Positions 44,496 to 54,732 are shown, counted from the first letter of the stretch. The stretch: 64,000 nucleotides of DNA from Gammaproteobacteria bacterium (GCA_012960305.1 DUBM01000020.1:62001-126000), one strand, 5' to 3'. Made by a program: numbers and translations. The notes: generated by a model from the sequence alone, not told the origin.

Positions 44496-44914
44496 TTTTG
44501 AGGTAGCGATAGGCGAAGATTTGTAGGGCAGGGTTAGTCTGTTGAAATTTAAGTTCAAAGCTGTTGATGAGAGGAATGCCTGATGAATTTTCATTTTTTG
44601 ATACTTTAGTTCAGCGAGTTAAGTCTATTATCAATTTTAGGACCAAAGCAGATAACTCTAACTTTCGAGTACTAGAATGCGATGCTTTCCATCAATTGAG
44701 TTTCATCGGTGCCGCTGAAATCTGGCTCATCGACTTCTTTCACTGAGCACCATGCTTGTTCTTTCGAATTAGATTTGGATTTACAGAGAAGTACTGCAGC
44801 GAAATCATTCTGCACGGTGATGTCGCTTTGGTTCATCAAAATACCTATTTGGTGGCATTTCTTCATTTCATCAGGGTATGTTGCTTTTCATCTGAGTGCT
44901 GTTACATTGCGTGC
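44496..44914. other. Intergenic region with no firm gene
   Basis: If the ABC transporter starts at 44915, about 420 bases separate it from sbcB. The only possible gene is the minus-strand small ORF at 44672-44866. No terminator or RNA gene was seen. Confidence 0.35.
44672..44866 (-). CDS. Possible small protein, unknown
   Basis: A 64-residue frame with an ATG start, hydrophilic and acidic at the C-terminus (KEVDEPDFSGTDETQLM). Its codon choice looks like that of real genes, but no clear ribosome site precedes it and I recognise no family. It is surrounded by plus-strand genes. It may be a fragment or a chance ORF. Confidence 0.25.
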   Translation of the reverse strand: MKKCHQIGILMNQSDITVQNDFAAVLLCKSKSNSKEQAWCSVKEVDEPDFSGTDETQLMESIAF

Positions 44915-46702
44915 ATGCAAAATCGATCTAAAACTATTCCGCTTACAGACGCAGGAAAATTTCTGAGGCCCTACTTAAAACAAATAACCTGGGCCGTTAT
45001 CGCCCTAGTTTTCACGGCTGGCCTTAGTTTGGGCTTGGTCCAATATGTACGGATTATTGTTGACGAGGGATTCGTAGCAAGTTCGACGGCATCTCTGAAC
45101 CAAGCCATTGTTGGTTTTATGATTATTGCCGTACTCCAGGCTATAGGCACGTTTGCGCGCTTTTATTGGGTTTCTTGGCTAGGGGAGCGGGTGACTGCGG
45201 ATATACGGAAAGCGGTCTATTCCCATGTGATTTCGCTTCATCCTGGTTATTTTGAAGCAAACCTTAGTGGTGAAATATCTTCACGGATCACTGCGGATAC
45301 AACTCTAATCCAGTCAGTTATCGGCTCTTCGGCCTCCATAGCTCTGCGAAACTTCTTGATTCTTATTGGCGGGACGGTTTTTCTTTTTATCACTAATCCA
45401 AGACTTGCCAGTGTGGTTTTGGTATGTATCCCTCTAGTGATTGGCCCAATTATGTTTTTTGGTCGCCGGGTCAGGCGGCTTTCTCGAAGTAGCCAAGATG
45501 AGATTGCTAATGTTGGTGCTTATGTGGGTGAAAGTATTCAACAAATTAAAACGGTACAGGCATATAACCATCAGTCATATGACCGTAGCCAGTTCTCGAC
45601 CCATGTTGAGGCTGCACTAAAGGTAGCACTGGCAAGAATCAAAACCCGATCTTTTCTAATCACCATAGTGATGACCCTGGTTTTTGGCGCGGTTGCTTTA
45701 ATGATATGGGTCGGTGGCCAAGATGTAATTAACGGAGAAATGTCCGCGGGGGAGCTGACAGCTTTTGTGGTTTATGCTGTGTTAGTAGCATCTGCTGTCG
45801 GCGCGATAAGTGCGGTTATTACCGAGCTTCAAAGGGCTGCGGGAGCACTAGAGCGGCTGATGGAGTTGCTCCACGCTCATAATGAAATCGTCGCGCCGGA
45901 CCAAGCAAAAGCCTTTTCGGTAAAACCTGAGGGTGCGCTGGAGCTGAAGGAGTTGAGTTATTCTTATCCATCTCGGCCCGAAATTATGGCTTTAGATAAA
46001 GTTATATTGAGCGTCAAGCCAGGAGAGAATGTTGCTTTAGTTGGTCCGTCGGGAGCCGGGAAATCAACTCTTTTTGATCTTATCCTTAGATTCTATGATC
46101 CTGCTGCAGGCAGTGTTTGTCTGGACGGAATTGATATACGTGAGCTTGATCCTCTTGAGTTACGAAGTCATATCGCAGTTGTTTCCCAGCAACCAGCCAT
46201 GTTTACGGGAAATGTTTGGGACAATATTCGCTATGGGCGTCCCGAGGCATCTGACGACGAAGTTAGGATGGCAGCTGAGGCCGCTTATGCCAGTCATTTT
46301 ATTGATGAATTGCCCGATAAGTACGATAGCTTTTTAGGTGAGTCAGGGGTCCGGCTATCCGGTGGACAAAAGCAGCGGCTGGCTATTGCGAGAGCGATTC
46401 TCAAAGACCCGGAGATATTGCTGCTTGATGAGGCCACGAGTGCTCTTGATGCCGAAAGTGAGTATCAAGTGCAACAGGCATTGGAGCGGTTGATGGAAAA
46501 TAGAACTTCGTTGATCATTGCCCATCGGCTGGCTACCGTCATGAATGTTGACAGAATTGCTGTGTTGGATCACGGCGAATTGATCGCTCAGGGCTCCCAC
46601 AGAGAGCTTATGCTGAGCTGCCCACTTTATGCCAATCTCGCTCAACTTCAGTTTGGTGAGTCAGATTCAAAGCCTAGCCTAGTCGCTATTGAAGTATCCT
46701 GA
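44915..46702 (+). CDS. MsbA-like ABC exporter, fused membrane and ATPase domains
   Basis: A 595-residue half-transporter that should work as a homodimer in the inner membrane. ATG 44915 is chosen because the frame upstream gives 53 residues rich in Cys and aromatics that are absent from the family. Six helices (about 20-310) are followed by the nucleotide-binding domain: Walker A GPSGAGKST at about 377-385, signature LSGGQ at about 481-485, Walker B ILLLDEATSALD at about 502 and the H-loop IAHRLATV. It belongs to the MsbA/multidrug group of type IV exporters. An acyltransferase gene follows 72 bases downstream, so a lipid or lipopolysaccharide cargo is possible. The cargo is not proved. Confidence 0.85.
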   Translation: MQNRSKTIPLTDAGKFLRPYLKQITWAVIALVFTAGLSLGLVQYVRIIVDEGFVASSTASLNQAIVGFMIIAVLQAIGTFARFYWVSWLGERVTADIRKAVYSHVISLHPGYFEANLSGEISSRITADTTLIQSVIGSSASIALRNFLILIGGTVFLFITNPRLASVVLVCIPLVIGPIMFFGRRVRRLSRSSQDEIANVGAYVGESIQQIKTVQAYNHQSYDRSQFSTHVEAALKVALARIKTRSFLITIVMTLVFGAVALMIWVGGQDVINGEMSAGELTAFVVYAVLVASAVGAISAVITELQRAAGALERLMELLHAHNEIVAPDQAKAFSVKPEGALELKELSYSYPSRPEIMALDKVILSVKPGENVALVGPSGAGKSTLFDLILRFYDPAAGSVCLDGIDIRELDPLELRSHIAVVSQQPAMFTGNVWDNIRYGRPEASDDEVRMAAEAAYASHFIDELPDKYDSFLGESGVRLSGGQKQRLAIARAILKDPEILLLDEATSALDAESEYQVQQALERLMENRTSLIIAHRLATVMNVDRIAVLDHGELIAQGSHRELMLSCPLYANLAQLQFGESDSKPSLVAIEVS

Positions 46703-46774
46703 GTTCCGCCTAAAATATTTCAAGATAATAATTTAAATATGTAATATAAACCTCTGATATATAAGACTAAATAA

Positions 46775-47914
46775 ATGGATACGTTTGCGGAAATCCGACC
46801 TTATAACGATGATGAAATCCGGCCGGTCCTCGATAAATTAATCGCCAATACAGAGTTTTTGGATGGCGTGGCCAGCTTCTATGCGCCACGATTAAGTCAT
46901 TTCTTTCCAGGTTTCACCCAAAATGCTGCACGTAGAAAACTCGAAAAGCAATTAAAAGATGTGTCTACAGTATCTGCAATGCAAGATGTTATTGCCCAGT
47001 ACATGGACAAGATTATCGAGGATACGACAACTTCGTTGACTCACTCTGGCATGGAAAACTTAAAAGAAGGTCGGGCTTATCTGTTTATGTGCAATCACCG
47101 GGATATCACAATGGATCCCGCAATCGTAAGCTATATGCTATACCAAGCCGGCTACGAAACATTACAGATCGCCATTGGGGATAATCTGTTAAAGAAACCC
47201 TTCGTCTCTGACCTAATGAGATTAAACAAGAGCTTCATTGTGAAACGCTCCTTAAAAGGCAGGGAGCTTTTACAGGCACTAACATTACTGTCTCAATATA
47301 TTCATCGCTGCATTCAAAATCGCAATAATGTCTGGATAGCTCAAAGGGAAGGGCGAGCAAAGGATGGAATTGATAAAACTGATCCGGCGTTGCTAAAAAT
47401 GCTTGCTATTAGCCAAAGAAAACTTCCTCTTAGTGAGAGTCTGGCTGATTTGCATATTATACCGGTGGCAATGTCCTATGAGTACGATGCCTGTGATGTG
47501 CTCAAAGCGGAAGAGCTTTGGGAGTTGGAGTCAACAGGAAGTTTTACCAAGACTGAGAAGAGTGATATTCAAAGTATCGTAACTGGGATGATTGGTTTTA
47601 AAGGTGATGTACACGTAGCTTTCGGTACTGAATTAGAATTATCTAGCGACAAGCCAGAGAAAATTGCGGCAGAAGTCGATAGACAAATACTGCAAAACTA
47701 TAAACTCAGGGACATTAATTTCTTAGCGCTGGAGCGTTTAAGGCAAAATGGGATGATCTCATTACACCAGCTGAGCAAAGAAATTGACGGAATCGAGATA
47801 AAGAAACGGTCTAGAAAGCTTTTTGAAAAAAGATTAAAAAGCATTGACCCTAAGTTGCATAAACAGTTGCTGTTTAGTTATGCCAATCCTGTGCTCGGAA
47901 GATATTCGGGGTAG
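46775..47914 (+). CDS. Glycerol-3-phosphate/1-acylglycerol-3-phosphate acyltransferase-like protein
   Basis: A 379-residue PlsC-like acyltransferase. The catalytic region is FMCNHRDITMDPAIV (family form of NHx4-5D), followed by QIAIGDNLL, RLNKSFIVKRS and a WIAQREGRAKDG motif, which binds the phosphate of the acceptor. About 100 N-terminal residues precede the catalytic region. A similar form occurs in several gammaproteobacteria and Bacteroidetes, where it is annotated as an acyltransferase of phospholipid metabolism. It may act with the ABC exporter upstream. It is convergent with the DUF349 gene. Confidence 0.8.
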   Translation: MDTFAEIRPYNDDEIRPVLDKLIANTEFLDGVASFYAPRLSHFFPGFTQNAARRKLEKQLKDVSTVSAMQDVIAQYMDKIIEDTTTSLTHSGMENLKEGRAYLFMCNHRDITMDPAIVSYMLYQAGYETLQIAIGDNLLKKPFVSDLMRLNKSFIVKRSLKGRELLQALTLLSQYIHRCIQNRNNVWIAQREGRAKDGIDKTDPALLKMLAISQRKLPLSESLADLHIIPVAMSYEYDACDVLKAEELWELESTGSFTKTEKSDIQSIVTGMIGFKGDVHVAFGTELELSSDKPEKIAAEVDRQILQNYKLRDINFLALERLRQNGMISLHQLSKEIDGIEIKKRSRKLFEKRLKSIDPKLHKQLLFSYANPVLGRYSG

Positions 47915-47918
47915 AGGG

Positions 47919-50579
47919 TCAATAGGTCAACAGCTTTTTAATTGCGCCATCCAAACGCTGAACTAATTCAGTTTCTGTCGGCTCTTTCAACGGTCCAAGG
48001 CAATAACCTTTCAACTCTGCTTCCTGTGCGTAGCGTGTATTTTCTTTGTTGTCTGGCTTCGTCTTTCCAAAGCCGTTCTTTAATTGGTCGAGTTGGATTT
48101 GCATTCTCAATGCTTGATCATTTTTTGGTGTATCTATATTAGCTCTAATTTCTAACTCTATGCACAGCGCTCGCACCTTGATTTCACAGTCAGCTAATAA
48201 AGTTTGAAAATCATTTTGATTGTTTGTATTTAATACTTGATCTAGACGGGCTTGTAATGAGTCGTCATATTCACTTAGTTTGCAAGATTCGAGCTTATTC
48301 CAAATTTCGGTATCAACAGAGTTTTTGCAAGTTATGAACTGGTCATCATCTGCAGCAAGCAATAGTTCGGATTCTATCGCTTTGAGAAAATTTGATTTGG
48401 AGGTTAAAGACTCGATTAATAATTGTCGCTTTTTATCGGGGAGGCTCTTGAATCTCGAGTCGATTTTCCGCTTCAGCCCATTAAATTGATCAAGAAATCG
48501 TGTGCGAGATTTTTTAAGTTGAGGATTGAGGCTGGTAGTAAATTCCTGAGCTATTGCTTGGTAGTCATTGCGGGACTTTCTGAAATCAACATCATTAAGA
48601 GAGAATATTTTCTCCAAGGACTTTAGTAGTTGGCTAAGTATTTTTTCATTTTTTTCAAGCTTCTGTTTATGTTCGCTAGATTCTTGGTTGCGCTTTTCAA
48701 ATATTTTGTCACATGCACTGCGAAAATCTTCCCAGTATTTTTTGTCTTCTTTGAATGAGGTAGGACCCAATTTTTTCCATTTCTGTTGCAAATTTTTAGC
48801 TTCAGTCATGGCTTTCTGTCTGTCTTCTAATGCTATTAAAGCATTAGCATGATTAATGCATTCTCTCTTCTTGTCGCTGTTATCCCGCAGAGCATTCTTT
48901 CTAATTTTGCGAAATTGATTCACCGCTCCGTAGTATCGCTTCTGCAGCGTCTTGATTTTAGATTGTTCGATAGGAGCGTATTTTTTCCATTCAAGATCAC
49001 CGTTGCTAAGCAATTTGTTTAGGGTCGAGATGTTGACTGATTCTAGTGCGATCTCTTTTAGTTCATTTTCAAGCCGATCACATATTCCCTTACGATTCTT
49101 TAGGTTTTCAGCCATCTGGAGTTTTCTTTTTTTGAAATATTCTTTGCAGGGCTCGTAGGCCTGGTCTGAAAGTTTCTTAAACTGTTTCCAAAGTGATTCG
49201 TTCTGGTTTGACCTGCCAAGAGACTTCCACTCAGAATGCGTTTTTCTTATATGCTTAGATTTATCAGCTGCATGCATATTGGAATCGATCAGGTGCTTCA
49301 TATGCTCTATAAGTTCTTTTTTCTTTTCAGTAGAGGCGAAGGTTTTCCAATCCCTTAACTCGTTAAGTTTATCTTTGTAAGCGTTAGATGTTTTTTGCAG
49401 TTCAGAGTAAATTTTTCCGCTTGTGTTATTAATATTGCCTTGGATCTTATCCCAAGTCGGAAGTGCATCGCGAGATTTACCATCATCGAGGGCTTTCTTC
49501 AATAGCTCGAATAACGCGGTGGTGCTGGATTGAAGCTGTTCTTGGTGAATCTTGTTCTTATGTAATTTCTCTTTTATAGATTCACCTAATGCGTCAAGTC
49601 TTTCGTTGGTGCTTTCTCCAGGGTGAGCTTTTATTTTCTTATGACGGCCGATAGCATTGCTTAGAGCCTTTAGCCTGCTGGTGTTCTGGTGGGTAATTTT
49701 TTTTGATTCCAGTTCTAGCTCATCTAGGCTTAGATCTAATTCTTCTTCCTTTATTTCTTTTTTGGAAGGCTTAGCATCTGAGGTTTTAGTTACTGATGGT
49801 TTTTTATGCCTGCTCTTTCTTTCTGTTGAGGGTGTTACTGCATCAGTTAGTTTCTCTATAGATGGTATGAGAGATTGGTTCACTTTTAGTTGTTTGGAAT
49901 TAAGCTCAGGTTCAGCTGGTGGCGCAGGTTTCTCTGGCGTCTTAGAGAGCTGTAGTGATTGCTCTGCAACTGCTAAGAGTTTTTTGGCTTCGTTATCCTC
50001 ATCGGAACAAAGTCTTTGATCTAATATTTTATACACAGTCTTATCTTTGTTCTTAACTTTTTCTCTCAATACTTTAAGTAGTTTCTTGTCATGGATTTTA
50101 ATTGCGGCATTTTTTCTAACATGAACACTGATAGCGAACAAACACAGATCTGCGAGCTCTTCGGCTTCATTAATGACCGAAAGCGCTTCATTACCAGCAG
50201 CTTTACATTTAGCTAATAGGCCTACTTGCTTAATCTCCGTTGGAGACAATTTCCTTATTTGTTCTATCCGCTCAGTATCTTCGTAATTCGAGGGAATTTT
50301 GCCGGAGAGGATTTCCAGTAATTGCTGAGTTGCTGTCGCTTTGACTAATCCGGACGATTTTCTCAATCTGTGCAGATCGCCGAGGCTAAGCAAACGCCTG
50401 ATAGCGGCGCAACGCACAGATTCGTCCGCATCATTCTGAGCGATAAAAGAGAATTTGGCCTGTGCATCAGGGCTATCTTCCAGGATTTTAGAAATGATAA
50501 GCACTCGACCTTCTGGTTTTTGCATATCCCAAGTGTTGTCTATTGGGAAATTCGCTTGCGTACTTGGAGTTGTTGCCAT
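47919..50579 (-). CDS. Large coiled-coil protein with DUF349 repeats
   Basis: An 886-residue, highly charged, helical protein. The DUF349 unit (W-x-x-L-G, then K-x-x-W-x-x-F-x-x-x-C-D) can be recognised several times, most clearly in NLQQKWKKLGPTSFKEDKKYWEDF and in TWDKIQGNINNTSGKIYSEL-type segments. The N-terminal 220 residues look like HEAT-like helical repeats (ARFSFIAQNDADESVRCAAIRRLLSLGDLHRLRK-type), then comes a Ser/Lys/Glu-rich linker. Long heptads suggest coiled coils. In other bacteria DUF349 proteins are nucleoid- or envelope-related and poorly understood. Cytoplasmic by sequence. Confidence 0.75.
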   Translation of the reverse strand: MATTPSTQANFPIDNTWDMQKPEGRVLIISKILEDSPDAQAKFSFIAQNDADESVRCAAIRRLLSLGDLHRLRKSSGLVKATATQQLLEILSGKIPSNYEDTERIEQIRKLSPTEIKQVGLLAKCKAAGNEALSVINEAEELADLCLFAISVHVRKNAAIKIHDKKLLKVLREKVKNKDKTVYKILDQRLCSDEDNEAKKLLAVAEQSLQLSKTPEKPAPPAEPELNSKQLKVNQSLIPSIEKLTDAVTPSTERKSRHKKPSVTKTSDAKPSKKEIKEEELDLSLDELELESKKITHQNTSRLKALSNAIGRHKKIKAHPGESTNERLDALGESIKEKLHKNKIHQEQLQSSTTALFELLKKALDDGKSRDALPTWDKIQGNINNTSGKIYSELQKTSNAYKDKLNELRDWKTFASTEKKKELIEHMKHLIDSNMHAADKSKHIRKTHSEWKSLGRSNQNESLWKQFKKLSDQAYEPCKEYFKKRKLQMAENLKNRKGICDRLENELKEIALESVNISTLNKLLSNGDLEWKKYAPIEQSKIKTLQKRYYGAVNQFRKIRKNALRDNSDKKRECINHANALIALEDRQKAMTEAKNLQQKWKKLGPTSFKEDKKYWEDFRSACDKIFEKRNQESSEHKQKLEKNEKILSQLLKSLEKIFSLNDVDFRKSRNDYQAIAQEFTTSLNPQLKKSRTRFLDQFNGLKRKIDSRFKSLPDKKRQLLIESLTSKSNFLKAIESELLLAADDDQFITCKNSVDTEIWNKLESCKLSEYDDSLQARLDQVLNTNNQNDFQTLLADCEIKVRALCIELEIRANIDTPKNDQALRMQIQLDQLKNGFGKTKPDNKENTRYAQEAELKGYCLGPLKEPTETELVQRLDGAIKKLLTY

Positions 50580-50828
50580 GGACTACATAACCGGCTAATT
50601 AAAAATCTTCTATACAGAGTCATAATATTAGCAGAAGTTCTTTCTTTCGAGACAGTAAAGTTTTCAACATTCGAAATTGCACAATATTCGTTCATTCTTC
50701 CTTAGTTACATAAGTATACTAATATCAGCCACATGATTATTAGTAAAACCGAGGGTTTATTCATTCAGATGCTATAATCCCCCAAGCGCTTTAACTATAT
50801 GTAACCAGTCCCCCCAGGATCCTACTGA

Positions 50829-52955
50829 ATGCTTGCCGATGATGTAAAAGACCGAATTCAATCGGCCTACCGGCAACTTCTTGAGTCTCGTGAGCTAACT
50901 CCGCGCTATGGTCAACGGCAGATGATCGCTGAGATAGCCAAATCCCTCAGTGTGTTGGCTGTCGAAGATGATTCCGACCCGCCTATTTGTGTGGTGGAGG
51001 CCGGAACTGGAACCGGAAAAACCCTTGCCTATGTGCTGGCAGTTCTGCCCCTTGCCCAAGAACTTGGCTACAAAGTGGTTATAGCAACAGCTACGGTGGC
51101 CCTCCAAGAGCAAGTTATGCTTAAAGACTTACCGGAAATATTAGAAGGCTCAGATTTGATCTTCGATTATTCTCTCGCTAAAGGACGAGGACGCTATCTT
51201 TGTTTGTCAAAGCTGGACATGTTGTTGGAAGGCAATGACAGCATGCAAGCTCTTATGGATCTGTATGGCGAAGAGTTTGACGATCAGGGTCTTGGTGACC
51301 AGAAGCTTTATCAGGACATGCTCGACGAGCTTAGCGCAGGTAACTGGGAAGGAGACAGAGACGATTGGAAATCCCCGCTGCTAGATGCAGATTGGAAGCC
51401 TCTGACAGTAGATCGCGGACAGTGCATGGGTCCGAAGTGTAGTCATTTCAGAAATTGCTGCTTCTATAAAGCTCGTGATTCTATGGATAAAGCAGATTGC
51501 ATCGTCAGTAATCATGATTTAGTGCTAACCGACCTTGCCCTTGGGGGCGGAGCAATACTTCCCCACCCGGAAAAATGTATTTATGTATTCGACGAAGCTC
51601 ACCACCTTCCTTTCAAGAGTAATAACCATTTTTCTGCTTACACTCGGGTGAAAGCTACCTCTGCTTGGCTTGATCGGAGCCAAGCGCTGCTGCTGCGAAT
51701 GTTGAAAGACGATTTTATTGATGGCAATCGGCAAGATTCACTGCAAAAGCTCATTTCCGCCACTATTTTGGAGTTAGAACATGCTTGGCTCTTGTTAGAA
51801 CAAACTTTGGAGTCGCTTGAGCACGTAGATAGCTATGAACATCGTGCTAAACATGCTTTTAAGCTTGGGGTGGTGCCAGTAGAAATTCAAGAAATGGCTT
51901 CTAATCTTTCCAATCAGTTTAGCCGTCTGGCAAAAGCTTTCCAAGATATTAATGATGATCTAAAGGGTGCAATGGAGGAGGGTGGTGATGTTAGTAGAAG
52001 GCAGCTGGCCGAGCAATGGTTTCCATTAGTAGGTAGTTTAATAGGAAGAGCTGAGGCGAACCTAGAGCTTTGGCTTAGTTATGCCGTAAGTGATCCACCA
52101 GGTAAGCCTCCGAGTGCACGCTGGCTAAGCTTCAATGAAAATGACAGTTTTAAAGATATCGGTCTTTCCTCTAGTCCGGTGCTAGCTGCGGAGAATTTAC
52201 GAGAACGTCTATGGCAGAGCTGTGCTGGTGCGGTATTAACTTCAGCAACCCTCTCTGCTCTTGGTCAATTCGATATGCTGAAAATGCGTGCTGGGCTACC
52301 GGAACATACTTACTATTTAAGCATACCAAGTCCATTCAATTTTGCGAGTGCAGCTAACTTGGTGGTGCCGAGAATGAATTGTGATCCGAGCGACTCGGAG
52401 AGGCACACTGAGTTAATAGTTTCCGCTTTGCCAATTCTGTTAAAGAAGGATTGCTCTGCCTTAATGTTGTTTTCTAGTCGGCGACAAATGTTGGATGTTA
52501 TGCAGAGGCTGCCGCGAGAATGGCGAGACTTGATTTTATGTCAGGATGATTATCAAAAGTTGCAATTGCTTAAGTATCATCGACAAAGAGTGGACAAAAA
52601 AGAAGGTAGCCTAATATTTGGCTTGTCGAGCTTTGCAGAAGGGGTGGATTTGCCCGGTAAGTACTGCACTCACGTGCTTATCGCGAAGATTCCATTCGCA
52701 GTACCAAATGACCCGATTGAATTGACCCTTTCTGAATGGATTGAACAACAGGGAATGAATGCATTTATGACACTAGCAGTGCCCGATGCCGCTTTCCGCC
52801 TAGTGCAAGCTAGTGGGCGTCTATTAAGAAGTGAAAACGATACCGGGCAGATTACATTATTTGATGAAAGAATAGTTAACCGGCGCTATGGCAAGACAAT
52901 TCTTCAATCGATGCCTCCTTATAGGCAAGAAATTTTTCAAGAAGAGATTAGTTAA
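50829..52955 (+). CDS. dinG: ATP-dependent DNA helicase, DinG family
   Basis: A 708-residue superfamily 2 iron-sulfur helicase that unwinds DNA and R-loops in the 5'-3' direction. Walker A is EAGTGTGKT (57-65). The four cluster cysteines can be seen at about 125, 199, 204 and 210. The DEAH box is FDEAHHL (255-258). Later motifs are SATLSALG, LFSSRRQML and GLSSFAEGVDLPG, with QASGRLLR as motif VI. ATG 50829 has AGGA nine bases upstream. No LexA box was found upstream. Transcribed alone, divergent from the DUF349 gene. Confidence 0.9.
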   Translation: MLADDVKDRIQSAYRQLLESRELTPRYGQRQMIAEIAKSLSVLAVEDDSDPPICVVEAGTGTGKTLAYVLAVLPLAQELGYKVVIATATVALQEQVMLKDLPEILEGSDLIFDYSLAKGRGRYLCLSKLDMLLEGNDSMQALMDLYGEEFDDQGLGDQKLYQDMLDELSAGNWEGDRDDWKSPLLDADWKPLTVDRGQCMGPKCSHFRNCCFYKARDSMDKADCIVSNHDLVLTDLALGGGAILPHPEKCIYVFDEAHHLPFKSNNHFSAYTRVKATSAWLDRSQALLLRMLKDDFIDGNRQDSLQKLISATILELEHAWLLLEQTLESLEHVDSYEHRAKHAFKLGVVPVEIQEMASNLSNQFSRLAKAFQDINDDLKGAMEEGGDVSRRQLAEQWFPLVGSLIGRAEANLELWLSYAVSDPPGKPPSARWLSFNENDSFKDIGLSSSPVLAAENLRERLWQSCAGAVLTSATLSALGQFDMLKMRAGLPEHTYYLSIPSPFNFASAANLVVPRMNCDPSDSERHTELIVSALPILLKKDCSALMLFSSRRQMLDVMQRLPREWRDLILCQDDYQKLQLLKYHRQRVDKKEGSLIFGLSSFAEGVDLPGKYCTHVLIAKIPFAVPNDPIELTLSEWIEQQGMNAFMTLAVPDAAFRLVQASGRLLRSENDTGQITLFDERIVNRRYGKTILQSMPPYRQEIFQEEIS

Positions 52956-53372
52956 AGAGTATTTTATCAATCACTTAAAATCTCCGCAGGAATGCAGTTA
53001 GGTGAGGTTCTCTGACCTCTGTCGATATACGTGTCGCCGTTTAATCTATAACAAAATTTCCTGAACCTTGCTGATAATCGATAAGTACTATTACTAGTTT
53101 TGAGTTTATTCGACAAATATCTATTTCTTGTGACACGATGCTGAGTAAATCTGATTTTAAATAATCATTCAGAGCTAGATAACATTCCCCAATAACTTTC
53201 ACTCGCTATTGGGGAGTGGTGAGTAACTAATCAACGAGGTTTTTGTCTAGGGAATGCCTCCGCTAGATTTATTAGTACGCTAGGATAATAAGCAAAGTTT
53301 TTAATTACGTTTTTAGAAGAAAGGATAGTCTTGAATAGTCTGAGTACCGGCTATAGCAGTTAAAATTTAAAA
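52956..53372. other. Gene-free region between dinG and a small membrane protein
   Basis: About 420 bases with stops in all frames. The only structure is a hairpin with arms TCCCCAATA (53186-53194) and TATTGGGGA (53207-53215) around a 12-base loop; it has no T-run. No sRNA family is recognised. Confidence 0.35.
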
Positions 53373-53558
53373 TTATTTCCTGAATTTTTTCGGGCGTGTA
53401 AAGTGATACGCTGCAACTGTGCCGAGTATTAGGCCGGCAACTGTGGATAATAATATGTTATTTAATAATGTACCTAGGCTGAATCCAACAATTAATCCTG
53501 TAGTAATGCACAGGGCGTAAGTATCTAGAATAGCTGTTTTCTTAGATTTTTTTGACAT
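53373..53558 (-). CDS. Small two-helix membrane protein, unknown
   Basis: A 61-residue protein with a basic N-terminus (MSKKSKK), two hydrophobic helices (TYALCITTGLIVGFSLG, LLSTVAGLILGTVAAY) and a basic tail. AAAGG lies seven bases before the ATG. It follows the cyclophilin gene on the same strand by 37 bases and is likely in one transcript with it. It resembles small glycine-zipper-like membrane proteins, without any known function. Confidence 0.6.
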   Translation of the reverse strand: MSKKSKKTAILDTYALCITTGLIVGFSLGTLLNNILLSTVAGLILGTVAAYHFTRPKKFRK

Positions 53559-53595
53559 GATCTACCTTTAGAGTTCTTTTTTTTAGTAAAATTTC

Positions 53596-54459
53596 TTATT
53601 CAACTCTACGAACCGCGTAGATTACTGTGCTTAGACGGGTAAAGCGTAATGGATCGACAGGGTAGTTGCCAATTCTATCGGCGATATCCATACCCTCTAC
53701 TACTTGGCCGATTACTGTGTGCTTGCCAGTAAGATAGTCAGCATCGATTAGGTTGATAAAAAATTCAGGGCCATTCTGGTCAGGGCCACTATTAGCCAGA
53801 GCAATTGTCCCTCGGCTCACTCTATGGCTTGGCATATCGTTTATATAGCGATAGCCCAAATTCTCATAAACTTCTTTCAATGTCATGGCACCAAGTCGGT
53901 CTAATACTTCATATTGTCGGGCGACCAGATCGGCTTGAGTTTCTATATTCATCTCAACATAAAGTGATCGAAGAATTGCAGAATCGAAATCAATTTTTTC
54001 GTTGATACTGAGAATCTCATGAAAGCTACCGTCCGGATTTAACACGAGAGCCTCAGCCAGACCGAGAAAGTCGGCATTTATTTCATCTTGGAGCAGTTCT
54101 TCTGGCCCTCCAAGAGGGCTGTAACTGGGACTTCCAGCCTGAATTACGAAACCTGGAATAACTCGGTGGAAACGCATGCCGTCGTAGTACCTGGGTTTAA
54201 AAGTGGTATTCGTCGATTCATCAAAAAGCTCGATTTTGCCTTCGGCAAGAGCAGTGAAGTTAGCAACATTATTTGGGGTTTCGTGGGCAAACAATTCTAT
54301 AAATATTTCACCTTGAGATGTAGCCATGGAAAATAATGGATTGCTAGGATTCTCCATGGCTTGGCGAGCGGTGGTTTGATCTGCTAGCACTGAATTAGCT
54401 AAAATTAGTCCGAAATAAAAACCAATAATAGTTTGGAAGGCGCGGATGAAGTGGCTCAT
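53596..54459 (-). CDS. Exported peptidyl-prolyl cis-trans isomerase, cyclophilin type
   Basis: A 287-residue protein folding helper. A signal peptide (YFGLILANSVLA) precedes the cyclophilin core, in which ANFTALAEG, YYDGMRFHRVIPGFVIQAGSP, FFINLIDADYLTGKHTVIGQV and GMDIADRI can be followed; the catalytic Arg is in FHRVIPGF. Between them a 90-residue insertion (IDFDSAILRSLYVEM, VARQYEVLDRLGAM) breaks the core and is longer than in E. coli PpiA. Probably periplasmic. Followed upstream by DUF5062 at 12 bases. Confidence 0.85.
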   Translation of the reverse strand: MSHFIRAFQTIIGFYFGLILANSVLADQTTARQAMENPSNPLFSMATSQGEIFIELFAHETPNNVANFTALAEGKIELFDESTNTTFKPRYYDGMRFHRVIPGFVIQAGSPSYSPLGGPEELLQDEINADFLGLAEALVLNPDGSFHEILSINEKIDFDSAILRSLYVEMNIETQADLVARQYEVLDRLGAMTLKEVYENLGYRYINDMPSHRVSRGTIALANSGPDQNGPEFFINLIDADYLTGKHTVIGQVVEGMDIADRIGNYPVDPLRFTRLSTVIYAVRRVE

Positions 54460-54471
54460 GAGTATATCCAG

Positions 54472-54732
54472 CTATAGTAATAACAGATGATCGCTGGGGA
54501 GGTTTTTGGAGATCCATATTGCGAGTTTGTGGCGCATGTTCGGAATATTTTCATCTTTGCCAGCAAGAGGCTGAATTACGGCATCTTTTACTAAAAGAAG
54601 ATAAATGGCGCGAACTTTCATATCTATGTGATCGGTGGATTCAAACTTCCCAGCACCACGAGCTTCAAAATAACGAGCTCCAACCCGCAACGCTTCTTTC
54701 AGCAACTCATTCTCGTTTTTTATCTTTTTCAT
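54472..54732 (-). CDS. DUF5062 family protein
   Basis: An 86-residue cytoplasmic helical protein. LLKEALRVGARYFEARGAGKFESTDHIDMKVRAIYLLLVKDAVIQPL is the body of DUF5062, a small family found mainly in gammaproteobacteria such as Vibrio and Shewanella. No function is known. It ends 12 bases before the cyclophilin start on the same strand, so it is probably the first gene of that operon. A useful taxonomic marker. Confidence 0.8.
   Translation of the reverse strand: MKKIKNENELLKEALRVGARYFEARGAGKFESTDHIDMKVRAIYLLLVKDAVIQPLAGKDENIPNMRHKLAIWISKNLPSDHLLLL

Noticed and set aside
44756-44914. 53-residue N-terminal extension of the ABC exporter
   Set aside because: Cys- and aromatic-rich sequence unlike the family; the ATG at 44915 starts just before the conserved region.
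53186-53215. Nine-base hairpin between dinG and the small membrane protein
   Set aside because: No T-run and a 12-base loop; it is too far from both flanking genes to be called a terminator.
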